64,000 nt of DNA from Nitrospiraceae bacterium (GTDB lineage: Bacteria > Nitrospirota > Nitrospiria > Nitrospirales > UBA2166), in the NCBI GenBank assembly GCA_002726235.1, contig PBSN01000008.1:171645-235644 (forward strand), written 5' to 3'. Position 1 is the first letter of the stretch. Each line of letters starts with the position of its first letter. Positions 9,322-17,841 of the stretch are shown in pieces. The position numbers were made by a program, and so were the translations under genes. Below the pieces are notes generated by a model, which saw only the letters and a list, made by a program, of their open reading frames with translations, was not told the origin of the DNA and searched no databases.

Positions 9322-10698
9322 TTATGAGTCGAATTCCAAGAGGCCAACCGCGTTGAGGAAGATCAGGGCTACGAACACTGGTGCGATATACCGCAGGGTT
9401 ATCTGCCATGCTGAATATAAAGTTCCATCGCCGAGAGCAAGTTCATCAACGGTTGATTTATGCGACATCAACCATGATGCAAACACTGCCATCAACAATC
9501 CACCGAGGGGAAGCAGAATGTTCGCGGTAAACCCTTCCACGATATCAAAAAACGTTAGTCCGAAAATGGTAATTCCGGCCCAGACATTAAGTGAAAGTAG
9601 GCAGCCTATTCCGATAAACCACGCAAGCATGCCGGAACTTAGTGTTGCCATGATACGGGTCATGCCGTGGTTTTCTACCAACCACGTTACTGCTGGTTCA
9701 AGAAGCGAAATTGCCGATGTCAGTGCAGCAAACACAAGCAAGATGAAGAAGAGGGTTCCGACAAGCTGACCGAATGGCATTTGGCCAAAGGCAATGGGTA
9801 ATGTTTTGAAAATCAATCCGGAGCCTTCGGATGGCTCTAATGCATAGGTAAACACGATGGGGAAAATTGCCATGCCGGCGAGAATCGCAATGAATGTATC
9901 AATGAACGCGATAGTACAGGAGGTGTTTGCGATCGACGTTTGTTGGGGCAGGTATGCCCCATAAATCATGATGGCTCCCATGCCAAGACTGAGACTGAAG
10001 AATGCCTGTCCGAGAGCGATGAACACACCTGCCGCACTGATTTTGCTAAAATCTGGGGTGAATAGGTACACGAGTCCATCGATGAATTTTTCTGTAGTCA
10101 TGGCATAGCCGACCAACACGATGAGGATGATGAACAGTGTCGGCATCAAAAATCGTACTGTTCGCTCGAGGCCTCCGGTTACGCCGCGGGATACCACCAT
10201 AATTGTCAACGCCATAAAAACAGTATGCCAGGCGAGAAGTTGTTTTGGGTCTGATATTAACTGTGTGAATATGGTTCTCGCACCTTCAGTGGTTGTGCCG
10301 TTGAAGGTTCCGGTTGCGGCGTGTACAACGTATGCAAGCGTCCAACCTGCGACTACGCTGTAAAAGGTTAAAACGAGGAATCCTGCTACGATACCCATCC
10401 ACCCAATACATTGCCACCATTCGCTTCGTCCTTCTTCTCGAGCCAGGGTTAGCATGGTGTTAATTGGCGTTTGTCTGCCGCGACGGCCAAGCATGACTTC
10501 TGCCATCATGATCGGAATTCCTACCACGAGAACACAGAGAACGTAGATGAAAAGAAATGCTCCGCCGCCGTTTTCTCCGGTGATATAGGGGAATCGCCAA
10601 ATGTTTCCTAATCCTACAGCTGAACCGGTTGCCGCAAGAATAAATGTCCAGCGGGATGACCACTGTCCATGTATGGATTCTCGTCTTTCAGTCAGCAT
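9322..10698 (-). CDS. Sodium-dependent transporter, NSS/SNF family
   Basis: Secondary transporter of the neurotransmitter:sodium symporter family, importing an amino acid or related solute with Na+. The 458-aa product starts RWTFILAATGSAVGLGNIWRFPY, the family signature in helix 1 with the unwound GLGN sodium/substrate site, followed by NGGGAFLFIYVLCVLVVGIP (helix 2). Around 11-12 hydrophobic segments fit a LeuT-type fold. Helix 6 and 8 regions (ALGQAFFSLSLGMGAIMIYGAY) are also typical. Start ATG 10698 sits directly before the conserved N-terminus. It is divergent from mutM with a 90-bp gap. The substrate cannot be assigned; bacterial members include tryptophan, tyrosine, alanine and leucine carriers. 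Confidence 0.93.
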   Translation of the reverse strand: MLTERRESIHGQWSSRWTFILAATGSAVGLGNIWRFPYITGENGGGAFLFIYVLCVLVVGIPIMMAEVMLGRRGRQTPINTMLTLAREEGRSEWWQCIGWMGIVAGFLVLTFYSVVAGWTLAYVVHAATGTFNGTTTEGARTIFTQLISDPKQLLAWHTVFMALTIMVVSRGVTGGLERTVRFLMPTLFIILIVLVGYAMTTEKFIDGLVYLFTPDFSKISAAGVFIALGQAFFSLSLGMGAIMIYGAYLPQQTSIANTSCTIAFIDTFIAILAGMAIFPIVFTYALEPSEGSGLIFKTLPIAFGQMPFGQLVGTLFFILLVFAALTSAISLLEPAVTWLVENHGMTRIMATLSSGMLAWFIGIGCLLSLNVWAGITIFGLTFFDIVEGFTANILLPLGGLLMAVFASWLMSHKSTVDELALGDGTLYSAWQITLRYIAPVFVALIFLNAVGLLEFDS

Positions 10699-10788
10699 GA
10701 TTATTTTGTTGGTGTGCGCTCAATGAGGGCTGTGGAGCACAGTATTCAATTATGTTGAAGATAGCAAGATAGGCCATTGCCATGAACG

Positions 10789-11673
10789 ATGCCTGAACTT
10801 CCAGAAGCAGAATGTGTCGTACGCTGTCTGCGTGGGCGTATTCTCGGGTCAACCATCACGTCAATCTGGGTTGGGAGATGTGATATTGTACGCCATGGTA
10901 TTGACTCATTGGACTGGTACACCGGGGCGCAGATTGTGGAGATTGAACGTAAGGGAAAATGCGTGGTGTTTGCGGCGTGTCGTGGGGGCAATACGAGGTA
11001 TGTGGTTGCGGAACTTGGCATGAGTGGTCTATTGCTATTCAGCAAAACAGCTCAACCGCTTCCGCAACATACTCACCTTATTCTGAAGTTAGGTGGGGCA
11101 GAACCTGAAGTTCGCTACTGGAACGCACGTCGGTTTGGACGTGTTCATCTGTATGATCGTTCGGGAGTTGACCATTTTCTTAACTCAAGGTATGGCCCGG
11201 ACCCGCTCTCCCTCTCGTTTGATTTGTTTGCCTCCATTCTTCGCGGTCGGAGGGGACGATTGAAGGCGTTGCTTATGCATCAGAAGGTCATTGCTGGGAT
11301 AGGGAATATTTATGCGAATGAAATTTTGTTTGACGCACGACTGCATCCACAGTGCCAGGCGGACCAATTGAGTTTTCATGAACAACGTCGTCTTTTCGCT
11401 TCAATGAACGTGGTATTGCGTGGTGCGATCGCAGAAGGTGGATCTTCGGTCCAGAATTTTAAGATTCCTGATGGTAGGCGCGGAATGTTTCAAATGCATC
11501 ATTTAGTGTATCGCAAAGAAGGCTTTGCGTGCCCCTCGGGATGTGGGAGCATAATTCGTCGTTTCACTACGGAGCGAAGCTCGTTTGTATGCGTGAAATG
11601 TCAGCGCCTTCCTCGGCGAAGGCGCGATGGTACTCGGAAGCTATCTCGGATTGTGAAATCAAGTAATCAATAA
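10789..11673 (+). CDS. mutM: Formamidopyrimidine-DNA glycosylase (Fpg/MutM)
   Basis: Base-excision repair enzyme that removes 8-oxoguanine and formamidopyrimidines and nicks the abasic site. The 294-aa protein starts MPELPEAE; after Met removal, Pro is the Schiff-base nucleophile and the next Glu is catalytic. A Lys in ERKGKCVVF (about 55-57) matches the conserved phosphate contact. The helix-two-turn-helix reads GIGNIYANEILF (about 170-181). The C-terminal zinc finger has Cys248, Cys252, Cys268 and Cys271: the first pair is spaced CxxxC rather than the usual CxxC. A basic tail of about 22 residues follows. The last 35 codons overlap, antisense, the 3' end of the cytochrome gene at 11567-11947. 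Function is secure. Confidence 0.95.
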   Translation: MPELPEAECVVRCLRGRILGSTITSIWVGRCDIVRHGIDSLDWYTGAQIVEIERKGKCVVFAACRGGNTRYVVAELGMSGLLLFSKTAQPLPQHTHLILKLGGAEPEVRYWNARRFGRVHLYDRSGVDHFLNSRYGPDPLSLSFDLFASILRGRRGRLKALLMHQKVIAGIGNIYANEILFDARLHPQCQADQLSFHEQRRLFASMNVVLRGAIAEGGSSVQNFKIPDGRRGMFQMHHLVYRKEGFACPSGCGSIIRRFTTERSSFVCVKCQRLPRRRRDGTRKLSRIVKSSNQ

Positions 11674-11947
11674 TCGCCTCTTCGGTTACTCGATTTTGGA
11701 TTTCCGCTCCGTACGATTGCACCATTTTTCTGACCGTTTTTGCCCAGAGAGTCTGTGTCTGTTCCCGGGTGAGGCGTGGTTGCATCGCAACGTAATCCAA
11801 GTTATGGCAGGTGGTGCAATAAGTCTCGATGAGCCGTTGTCCCTGGGGAGGTACATCCTCAAGCGTTTGCGCACCCACGTGTAGCGGCAAAAGCATCCAT
11901 AGGGATACAAACATGCAAAGTCTTGTTCTCTTCAGCTGGTGTTTCAT
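11567..11947 (-). CDS. Small exported monohaem c-type cytochrome
   Basis: Periplasmic electron carrier or cytochrome subunit. From ATG 11945-11947 it encodes 126 aa: a Sec signal peptide (MKHQLKRTRLCMFVSLWM onward, cleaved near AQT at 26-28), then one haem site CTTCH (Cys44, Cys47, His48) followed by NLDYVAMQPRLTREQTQTLW. Met in RKMV (near residue 70) is a candidate axial ligand. The pattern CxxCH-x-LD...LT-x-E...W-x-x-T-V-x-x-M resembles SorB-type subunits of sulfite dehydrogenase and related small cytochromes, but no molybdoenzyme gene is next to it. Longer starts up to 12028 would collide with ribE. Its 3' end overlaps mutM by 107 bp tail to tail. Confidence 0.8.
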   Translation of the reverse strand: MKHQLKRTRLCMFVSLWMLLPLHVGAQTLEDVPPQGQRLIETYCTTCHNLDYVAMQPRLTREQTQTLWAKTVRKMVQSYGAEIQNRVTEEAIIDYLISQSEIASEYHRAFAEEGADISRIQTSFAP

Positions 11948-11974
11948 GGCCACAGCGTTACCTGTCAAGTGAAG

Positions 11975-12003
11975 TTGATCAGTCATGGCTCTGGTGGTAG
12001 AGT
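11975..12003 (+). promoter_or_regulatory. Candidate promoter for ribE
   Basis: TTGATC and TAGAGT with a 17-base spacer in the 80-bp gap between the divergent cytochrome and ribE genes. It would give a very short leader (about 18 nt). No strong ribosome site precedes ribE, so leader-poor translation is possible. Confidence 0.4.
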
Positions 12004-12027
12004 GCCTCAATTGGTGCGGGTTTGGCA

Positions 12028-12624
12028 ATGTTCTGTGGAATTGTTGAAGAAATAGGTGTCATAAGTGGGAGCACTGGTGGACCGCAAGGTGCTCGGTTGA
12101 CCATTCAAGGAACGGCGGTGCACGAGGGGCTTCGTGAAGGCGAGAGTGTTGCGGTGAGCGGCGTTTGTTTAACAGTGACCACTGTCAATACGGATCGGTT
12201 TGCTGTCGATGTCTCTCCGGAAACCTTAAGGGTGACAACCTTTGGCACTTTAAGTATTGGGGCTTTGGTCAATCTTGAGCGTTCAATGACGCTTGATCAG
12301 CGTATTGATGGACATCTTGTCAGTGGACACGTTGATGGTATCGGAACCATTGTAGAGCGCAATGATGTTGGCAATTCCATTGTATTCCAGATCTCTGTGG
12401 ATAAGGGAATTATGCGGCATTGTATCGTCAAGGGTTCAGTGGCGGTGGATGGAGTCAGCCTGACAATCAATCAGATCTTAAGGAGTGCCTTTGAGGTTGC
12501 GATTATCCCGCATACGGCAGAGATGACCACGTTCGGGTCGAAAAACGTTGGGGATTCAGTCAATATCGAAACTGATATGATCGGAAAATATATCGAGCGT
12601 TTGTACATCTCCTCGAGGTATTGA
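12028..12624 (+). CDS. ribE: Riboflavin synthase alpha subunit
   Basis: Dismutates two molecules of 6,7-dimethyl-8-ribityllumazine to riboflavin, the last step of riboflavin synthesis. The 198-aa product has two homologous lumazine-binding domains: MFCGIVEEIGVI...ESVAVSGVCLTV (about 1-95) and DGHLVSGHVDGIG...KGSVAVDGVSLTI (about 96-190). The GVCLTV and GVSLTI signatures mark the two halves. ATG 12028 gives the usual MF-x-GIVEE start (Cys replaces the common Thr); an upstream in-frame TTG at 12022 is less likely. Other rib genes are not adjacent here. No FMN riboswitch is visible upstream in the 80-bp gap. Naming varies (ribE or ribC) between organisms. Confidence 0.95.
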   Translation: MFCGIVEEIGVISGSTGGPQGARLTIQGTAVHEGLREGESVAVSGVCLTVTTVNTDRFAVDVSPETLRVTTFGTLSIGALVNLERSMTLDQRIDGHLVSGHVDGIGTIVERNDVGNSIVFQISVDKGIMRHCIVKGSVAVDGVSLTINQILRSAFEVAIIPHTAEMTTFGSKNVGDSVNIETDMIGKYIERLYISSRY

Positions 12625-12961
12625 GCGATAGGTTTGTTCAGTAACAACTCAGCTTACTCCATTTTTGCTCAGGACGGTGTTGGTGTGTTGTTCGCCTCAC
12701 GCACTTTCTGATGCACTTCTCGTGCCTTGTACTCGACCACGCATAATTGAGGCAATCTGAGTTGCTACCTTAAACCGTTTTCTCCTCTGCCTTCTGGTCG
12801 AGACTTTTCGATTGCAGGTGCAGAGCCTCGTAGCACAACTTGCTTTTCCTAGCATATTATTGACCATGGAAGATGCTCGTGCGATAATCGCTGTTAATTT
12901 TTGGCAGAATTCAAAAGGAGTTACGTGTAAATTGTTCAAGGCCGGGAGGTAGGTTCGAGCA
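12625..12961. other. Intergenic region upstream of ilvB (337 bp)
   Basis: No supported gene. The only clear element is the ilvB promoter at 12860-12888. I looked for a T-box, a leader peptide rich in branched-chain codons and an attenuator hairpin, and see none. A minus-strand reading through 12697-13023 is judged not to be a gene. Confidence 0.6.
12860..12888 (+). promoter_or_regulatory. Strong sigma-70-type promoter for the ilv-psd-leu operon
   Basis: TTGACC and GATAAT, each one base from consensus, with an ideal 17-base spacer. The predicted start is near 12895, giving a leader of about 67 nt. A GGGAGG ribosome site lies at 12944-12949. This probably drives the long same-strand run that follows, from ilvB to at least asd. 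Confidence 0.65.
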
Positions 12962-14740
12962 GTGATGATGAATGGCTCTAAAATCTTTATTGAGGCCCTC
13001 AAATGCGAAGGGGTTGATGTCATCTTTGGTCTCCCTGGGGGAGTTGTGTTAAAGATTTTTGATGAGTTGCATCAACAGAGTGACATTCAGGTAGTTGTTA
13101 CCCGCCACGAACAAGGAGCTGGCCATATGGCTGAAGGTTATGCCAAAGCGACGGGACGACCTGGTATCGTGCTGGTAACCTCCGGTCCGGGGATGACTAA
13201 CATTGTCACTCCACTTGCCGATGCCTATATGGATTCTGTGCCCATCATTGTTTTTACTGGTCAGGTGTCAACACAGTTGATAGGGAACGATGCCTTCCAA
13301 GAAGCGGATAATCTTGGCATTAGCCGTCCGTGCACAAAACATAATTTCCTCGTGCGGGATGTCAAAGATCTCGCTCGAACGATTCGAGAAGCTTTCCATA
13401 TCGCGACCACAGGTCGTCCGGGTCCTGTGCTTGTTGATATCCCGAAAGACGTGTCGATTAACACGGCGGAGTTTAAATATCCAAAGAAGGTCAATCTTCG
13501 CGGCTATAACCCTAATCATTGTGGTGATAAAACGCAGGTGACACGCGCGGCCGAAGCGATTTCTCAGGCGAAACGCCCAATTATTTACGTGGGTGGGGGC
13601 GCAGTATTCTCAAATGCTGCCGATGAAGTTAAAGCACTCGCGGAGATTGGGAATATTCCGGTTGACATGACCCTCATGGGATTGGGAGTGTTTCCAGCAA
13701 CTCATCCACTCTCGCTTGGGATGTTGGGGATGCACGGTTCGTATACCGCGAATATGGCAATTCATCATGCCGATTTGGTCATTGCGGTTGGATCGCGATT
13801 TGATGACCGAGTCACCGGTAAAACGTCTGAGTTTTGTCCTAAGGCGAAAATCATTCATATCGATATTGATCCAACCTCTATCCGTAAGGTTCGGGATATT
13901 GAGGTCCATATTCCCATCCTCGGAGATGTCAAGGCCGTCCTGATGGAACTGACTCAGGCGTTAAAAGTCAGCATTGATGGGCGTAAAAAAGATCTTCGTG
14001 AACCTTGGTGGAATCAGTTGCGTGACTGGATGGACCGATATCCGCTGACCTATGCGCAATCTGACGATGAGGCAATCAAGCCACAGTATGTTATTGATCG
14101 ACTCTACCGACTGACCACGGATAACGATCCTATCGTCTCAACTGATGTTGGCCAGCATCAAATGTGGGCGGCACAGTATTTTAAACTAGAGCATCCGCGG
14201 CGATGGTTGACCTCTGGAGGATTAGGAACTATGGGATTCGGATTTCCTGCGGCCATGGGGGCGCAGCGGGCGTATCCTGGCCGTCTTGTTTTGTGCGTTT
14301 CTGGCGATGGAAGTTTCCAGATGAATCTCCAAGAGCTCGCTACGGCTGTTCTGTACAAGCTTCCCGTGAAAGTCGCGATCATCAATAACCACTATCATGG
14401 TATGGTGCGCCAATGGCAGGATCTTTTTTATGAGGGAAGATATGCCTCCAGCTATCTTTCCGGTCTCCCTGATTATGTGAAGCTTGCGGAGGCATATGGT
14501 GCGCTTGGTCTGCGGGCAACCTCTCCGTCAGATGTTGATGCGGTGATTCAGGAGGCGGTACATATGGATGGTCCAGTCCTGATGGACTTTGAGGTCAGTC
14601 GGTCAGAGAATTGCTACCCGATGATTCCTGCTGGAGGGGCAAACAATGAAATGCTTCTTCAAGATCCGCCACATCTTTCTCCGGCTACAAAGTCGCTGGT
14701 GGGAGTGTCGGATGACAGTGATTCAGTCTTGACAGCTTGA
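12962..14740 (+). CDS. ilvB: Acetolactate synthase, large catalytic subunit
   Basis: Thiamine-diphosphate enzyme joining pyruvate with pyruvate or 2-oxobutyrate, the first common step of valine, leucine and isoleucine synthesis. At 592 aa it has the usual three domains: the N-terminal PYR domain with the ThDP-activating Glu in TRHEQGAGHMAEGYA (near 50), a central FAD-binding domain (GVFPATHPLSLGMLGMHG), and the PP domain with the metal/ThDP motif GDGSFQMNLQELATA through INNHYHGMVRQW. The start is GTG 12962 or ATG 12965 (or 12968); GTG lies 12 bases after GGGAGG. It is first gene of a tightly packed operon with ilvN and ilvC. The GMVRQWQ segment is typical of anabolic AHAS rather than catabolic ALS. 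Confidence 0.97.
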   Translation: MMMNGSKIFIEALKCEGVDVIFGLPGGVVLKIFDELHQQSDIQVVVTRHEQGAGHMAEGYAKATGRPGIVLVTSGPGMTNIVTPLADAYMDSVPIIVFTGQVSTQLIGNDAFQEADNLGISRPCTKHNFLVRDVKDLARTIREAFHIATTGRPGPVLVDIPKDVSINTAEFKYPKKVNLRGYNPNHCGDKTQVTRAAEAISQAKRPIIYVGGGAVFSNAADEVKALAEIGNIPVDMTLMGLGVFPATHPLSLGMLGMHGSYTANMAIHHADLVIAVGSRFDDRVTGKTSEFCPKAKIIHIDIDPTSIRKVRDIEVHIPILGDVKAVLMELTQALKVSIDGRKKDLREPWWNQLRDWMDRYPLTYAQSDDEAIKPQYVIDRLYRLTTDNDPIVSTDVGQHQMWAAQYFKLEHPRRWLTSGGLGTMGFGFPAAMGAQRAYPGRLVLCVSGDGSFQMNLQELATAVLYKLPVKVAIINNHYHGMVRQWQDLFYEGRYASSYLSGLPDYVKLAEAYGALGLRATSPSDVDAVIQEAVHMDGPVLMDFEVSRSENCYPMIPAGGANNEMLLQDPPHLSPATKSLVGVSDDSDSVLTA

Positions 14741-14783
14741 GCCTGAGGCTCACCACATTACATCAATAATAAGAGGAGAGGTT

Positions 14784-15311
14784 GTGAGCGTCGAGAGCGT
14801 TGAGCGGGAACATATTGTTTCTATGCGAGTTGAAAATCGCTCTGGTGTTCTTGCGCGTGTCGCAGGTTTATTCAGTGGACGTGGGTATAACATTGAGAGT
14901 TTGACCGTAGCTCCAACATTGGACCCAACGATTTCGATGATGACGATCGTTACCAAAGGGGATGACCTAATCATCGAGCAGATTCTTAAACAACTGAACA
15001 AGCTGGTCGAAGCTATTTCTGTTGTTGACCTGACGGAGCGCGCGTATATTGATCGTGATATGGCCATCATAAAAGTGAAAACCACGCTCGAAACTCGCGC
15101 GGAGGTGTTTCGAATCGCAGAGATTTTTAGGGCTCGTGTGATCGATTCGACTAACACGATGTACACTTTGGAGGTGACAGGGACGGGACGGAAAATTGAA
15201 GCGATGATCTATCAATTGGAATCTCTTGGTATTGAGGAACTCGTTCGTGCAGGTCACATTGCCGTTGCGCGGGAACCTTATGGGGCAGACACCGATAGAA
15301 GGAGTGAATAA
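14784..15311 (+). CDS. ilvN: Acetolactate synthase, small regulatory subunit
   Basis: Regulatory subunit that binds valine and activates the IlvB catalytic subunit. The 175-aa product has the N-terminal ACT domain (HIVSMRVENRSGVLARVAGLFSGRG in two parts, about residues 9-80), with the GVLARVAGLFSGRG and NIESLTV signatures, and a C-terminal domain that enhances activation (about 85-165). It starts with GTG 14784 behind an AGAGGAGAGG ribosome site, the reason for choosing this start. It lies 43 bp after ilvB and 3 bp before ilvC. Both symbols ilvN and ilvH are used for this family. Confidence 0.96.
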   Translation: MSVESVEREHIVSMRVENRSGVLARVAGLFSGRGYNIESLTVAPTLDPTISMMTIVTKGDDLIIEQILKQLNKLVEAISVVDLTERAYIDRDMAIIKVKTTLETRAEVFRIAEIFRARVIDSTNTMYTLEVTGTGRKIEAMIYQLESLGIEELVRAGHIAVAREPYGADTDRRSE

Positions 15312-15314
15312 ATC

Positions 15315-16328
15315 ATGGAAGTCTTCTATGACAAAGACGCCGACCTACAGAATTTACGCGGAAAAACCATCGCGGTTCTTGGCTATGGTAGTCAAGGACA
15401 TGCGCACGCTCTCAATTTGAAAGACAGCGGTATGGATGTGATTGTCGGTATACGCCCTGGCACTTCCTGGGACAAGGCGGAGAAATGTGGACTCAAAGCC
15501 ATGCCAACAGCAGACGCCGTTGGTGCGGCAAGTATTGTGATGGTGTTAGTTCCTGACGAAGTGCAGTCGAAGTTGTATTTAGACGCAATTGCTCCGAACA
15601 TTCAATCTGGTAGCTACCTTGCGTTTGGGCATGGATTTAACATTCACTTTGGACAGATTGTTCCTCCTTCCCATGTGAACGTGTTCATGGTTGCACCGAA
15701 GGCTCCGGGTCATCTGGTTCGCTCCTCATACACCAAAGGTGGTGGAGTTCCGATGTTATTGGCAGTGCATCAGGATCCAAATGGTGATACTGAAGCAATC
15801 GGCTTGGCCTATGCATCAGCGATTGGTGGAGGGCGTGCAGGGATTCTGAAGACGGATTTTCGTGAAGAGACGGAAACTGATCTCTTTGGTGAACAGGTTG
15901 TACTTTGCGGCGGCTTGACGGCTCTTATTCAGCAAGCCTTTGAGACTTTAGTTGAAGCTGGATACGCTCCTGAGATGGCTTATTTTGAATGTCTGCATGA
16001 AGTAAAACTTATCGTCGATCTTATTTACGAAGGCGGCATCTCAAATATGCGCTATTCCGTTAGTACGACTGCTAAGTACGGCGATATCACTCGCGGCCCA
16101 CGAATTGTGACGGAAAAAACACGCAAAGAGATGCGTGCAATTCTTCGAGAAATTCAAAGTGGTGCGTTTGCTCGCGAGTGGATTCTTGAGAATCAGGCGA
16201 ATCGACCAGTGTATAACGCTCTTCTCAAAAAGGGTGAACGTCATCCGATTGAAGAAGTTGGAACGAAGCTCCGAGGGATGATGCCTTGGCTACAGCAGGG
16301 AGCGCTTGTCGATCGTACGAAAAATTAG
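15315..16328 (+). CDS. ilvC: Ketol-acid reductoisomerase (class I)
   Basis: Isomerises and reduces acetolactate or acetohydroxybutyrate with NADPH and Mg2+. The 337-aa protein is a class I (short) KARI: an N-terminal Rossmann domain ([20 protein letters not shown], residues about 19-38, the GxGxxG motif) and an alpha-helical C-terminal domain with Mg ligands in [13 protein letters not shown] and the Glu in [12 protein letters not shown]. It starts at ATG 15315, 3 bp after ilvN, so translation is probably coupled. The residues after the second beta-strand ([11 protein letters not shown]) contain Arg and Ser, consistent with NADPH preference; this is an inference from other class I enzymes. Confidence 0.97.
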   Translation: MEVFYDKDADLQNLRGKTIAVLGYGSQGHAHALNLKDSGMDVIVGIRPGTSWDKAEKCGLKAMPTADAVGAASIVMVLVPDEVQSKLYLDAIAPNIQSGSYLAFGHGFNIHFGQIVPPSHVNVFMVAPKAPGHLVRSSYTKGGGVPMLLAVHQDPNGDTEAIGLAYASAIGGGRAGILKTDFREETETDLFGEQVVLCGGLTALIQQAFETLVEAGYAPEMAYFECLHEVKLIVDLIYEGGISNMRYSVSTTAKYGDITRGPRIVTEKTRKEMRAILREIQSGAFAREWILENQANRPVYNALLKKGERHPIEEVGTKLRGMMPWLQQGALVDRTKN

Positions 16329-16364
16329 CCAAAGCAAACGATTGATCTTTGCAATAGCCGGCTG

Positions 16365-17003
16365 ATGCGGAACTTTCCTATAGCACCCGAGGCCTCTCCA
16401 TTTGTTCTGCTCCTAGGGACTCTTGCTATAGGAGCATGGTTTCTTGGTTTTAAGATTGCGAGCCTCATTCTCACAATTCTCGGAGGCTGGGTGTTGTGGT
16501 TTTTTCGCAATCCTACACGAACGATTCCTGACGCTCCACGTTCAATTGTTTCACCGGCTGATGGGAGAGTGATGGAAATTCACGAGGAGGAGGAGAGGGA
16601 ATATTGTAAAGAACGTGTAATACGCGTGAGCATCTTTTTAAATATTTTCAATGTGCATATTAATCGGATCCCTTTTACCGGGGAGATAATGAAAACTGGA
16701 TTTATCCCCGGCCGATATTTACCTGCAATGAAACCAGCGGCATCTCAGCTGAATCATCGACACGCCATTCTCATTCGAACCTCAACAGGGCGACAGATGC
16801 TGGTTGTTCAGATTGTGGGATTGATTGCACGACGTATTCGCTGTTGGGTCAAAATAGGAGATCAGGTGACGCGCGGGGATCGATTTGGCCTTATCCAATT
16901 TGGGTCTCGCGTGGATATTTTTTTGCCGTTGGATGTGAATCTTCGGGTGCAGGTTGGAGATCACGTCAAGGGGGGCAGTTCAATTCTTGGAGAATTTTCA
17001 TGA
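16365..17003 (+). CDS. psd: Phosphatidylserine decarboxylase proenzyme (short, PSD-A type)
   Basis: Converts phosphatidylserine to phosphatidylethanolamine at the inner membrane, using a pyruvoyl group made by self-cleavage. The 212-aa proenzyme has an N-terminal hydrophobic segment (about 11-46), SPADGRV with Asp66, NVHINR with His98, and the cleavage site FGSRVDIFLP, where Gly180-Ser181 would split to give a short alpha chain with pyruvoyl at its N-terminus. The motif is FGS rather than the LGSS/LGST of longer enzymes, and the length fits the short class common outside Enterobacteria. It lies 36 bp after ilvC and overlaps pssA by the sequence ATGA. Confidence 0.95.
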   Translation: MRNFPIAPEASPFVLLLGTLAIGAWFLGFKIASLILTILGGWVLWFFRNPTRTIPDAPRSIVSPADGRVMEIHEEEEREYCKERVIRVSIFLNIFNVHINRIPFTGEIMKTGFIPGRYLPAMKPAASQLNHRHAILIRTSTGRQMLVVQIVGLIARRIRCWVKIGDQVTRGDRFGLIQFGSRVDIFLPLDVNLRVQVGDHVKGGSSILGEFS

Positions 17004-17758
17004 GAGCAAGGGGTAGTATTCTGTATCTTCTTCCAAGCCTTTTGACAACAGGCAATTTGTTTGCCGGTCTCTACGCCATTATTGCGGTCATGAATGCCAA
17101 CTATATGTTTGCAGCCATCGCTCTCCTCATTGCCCTGATCTTTGATGGACTTGATGGAAAATTTGCGCGGATGACCAACACCACGAGTCGGTTTGGTCTG
17201 GAATATGATTCCTTGGTTGATGTGGTGTCATTTGGTGTTGCGCCTGGTATTTTGATCTATTCGTGGGCCCTCAGTGCACGAGGAATGTTTGGGTCTGCTG
17301 TTGTCTTTGCGTTTGTTGCCTGTGCGGCGCTGAGGCTTGCACGATTTAACGCACAGAGTAGCGGTGATGATAACCGGTTTTTCGTTGGCCTCCCAGTGCC
17401 GGCAGCCGCTGGGGTGATTGCTACTTTGGTGATCTTTGATCACCATATTTTACGATTGGGGAGGGAAGTGAAGCCACTTCTCATTTTGAGTATTACGCTT
17501 ATCCTCGCATTTCTGATGGTGAGTGTAATTCGATATCGTAGCTTTAAAGAGTTTGATTTTAAAAAAGGACGTCAATTTAACTATCTCGTGATCGCTGTCT
17601 TAGTGTTGATGCTTGTGTCTGCGGCACCTCAACTAACATTGTTTGTATTGTTTGTTGGATATGCGCTTTCTGGCCCGCTAGAACCGTTAGTTCGCGTGTT
17701 GATGAAAAAGCTAATCGTGCAACCGGTTACACATGATATGGGAGATCCAAAGGAATAG
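17000..17758 (+). CDS. pssA: CDP-diacylglycerol-serine O-phosphatidyltransferase
   Basis: Makes phosphatidylserine from CDP-diacylglycerol and serine; the product feeds Psd encoded just upstream. The 252-aa membrane protein starts MRARGSILYLLPSLLTTGNL and carries the CDP-alcohol phosphotransferase motif DGLDGKFARMTNTTSRFG followed by LEYDSLVD (residues about 54-80), with all the conserved Asp and Gly positions. Six to eight hydrophobic segments follow. ATG 17000 overlaps the psd stop in an ATGA arrangement and matches the usual start; a longer in-frame reading inside psd is not credible. This is the PssA type II (membrane) family, found in Bacillus and deltaproteobacteria, rather than the soluble E. 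coli type. Confidence 0.95.
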   Translation: MRARGSILYLLPSLLTTGNLFAGLYAIIAVMNANYMFAAIALLIALIFDGLDGKFARMTNTTSRFGLEYDSLVDVVSFGVAPGILIYSWALSARGMFGSAVVFAFVACAALRLARFNAQSSGDDNRFFVGLPVPAAAGVIATLVIFDHHILRLGREVKPLLILSITLILAFLMVSVIRYRSFKEFDFKKGRQFNYLVIAVLVLMLVSAAPQLTLFVLFVGYALSGPLEPLVRVLMKKLIVQPVTHDMGDPKE

Positions 17759-17774
17759 TGCGACTACTCGATGT

Positions 17775-17805
17775 TCAGCAAAAACTGAAGTTTTTAGGTT
17801 GCTGA
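17775..17805 (+). terminator. Stem-loop between pssA and leuA
   Basis: Inner arms AAAAACT and AGTTTTT pair around a GA loop, with outer arms TCAGC and GCTGA and a bulge on the 3' side. No T-tract follows. It could be a weak terminator, a processing site that separates lipid genes from leu genes, or an attenuator. It is the only structured gap in this operon. Confidence 0.4.
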
Positions 17806-17841
17806 TCCCCGCTCCCTGATCGCTGACCGGCTGGTTGAATT

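Noticed and set aside
12697-13023. Minus-strand open frame upstream of and overlapping ilvB
   Set aside because: No ribosome site or motif, composition is unlike a protein and it overlaps the ilvB start and its strong promoter.
16844-16999. Extended pssA reading starting inside psd
   Set aside because: The extension is out-of-frame psd coding sequence; ATG 17000 in the ATGA overlap gives the normal PssA N-terminus.
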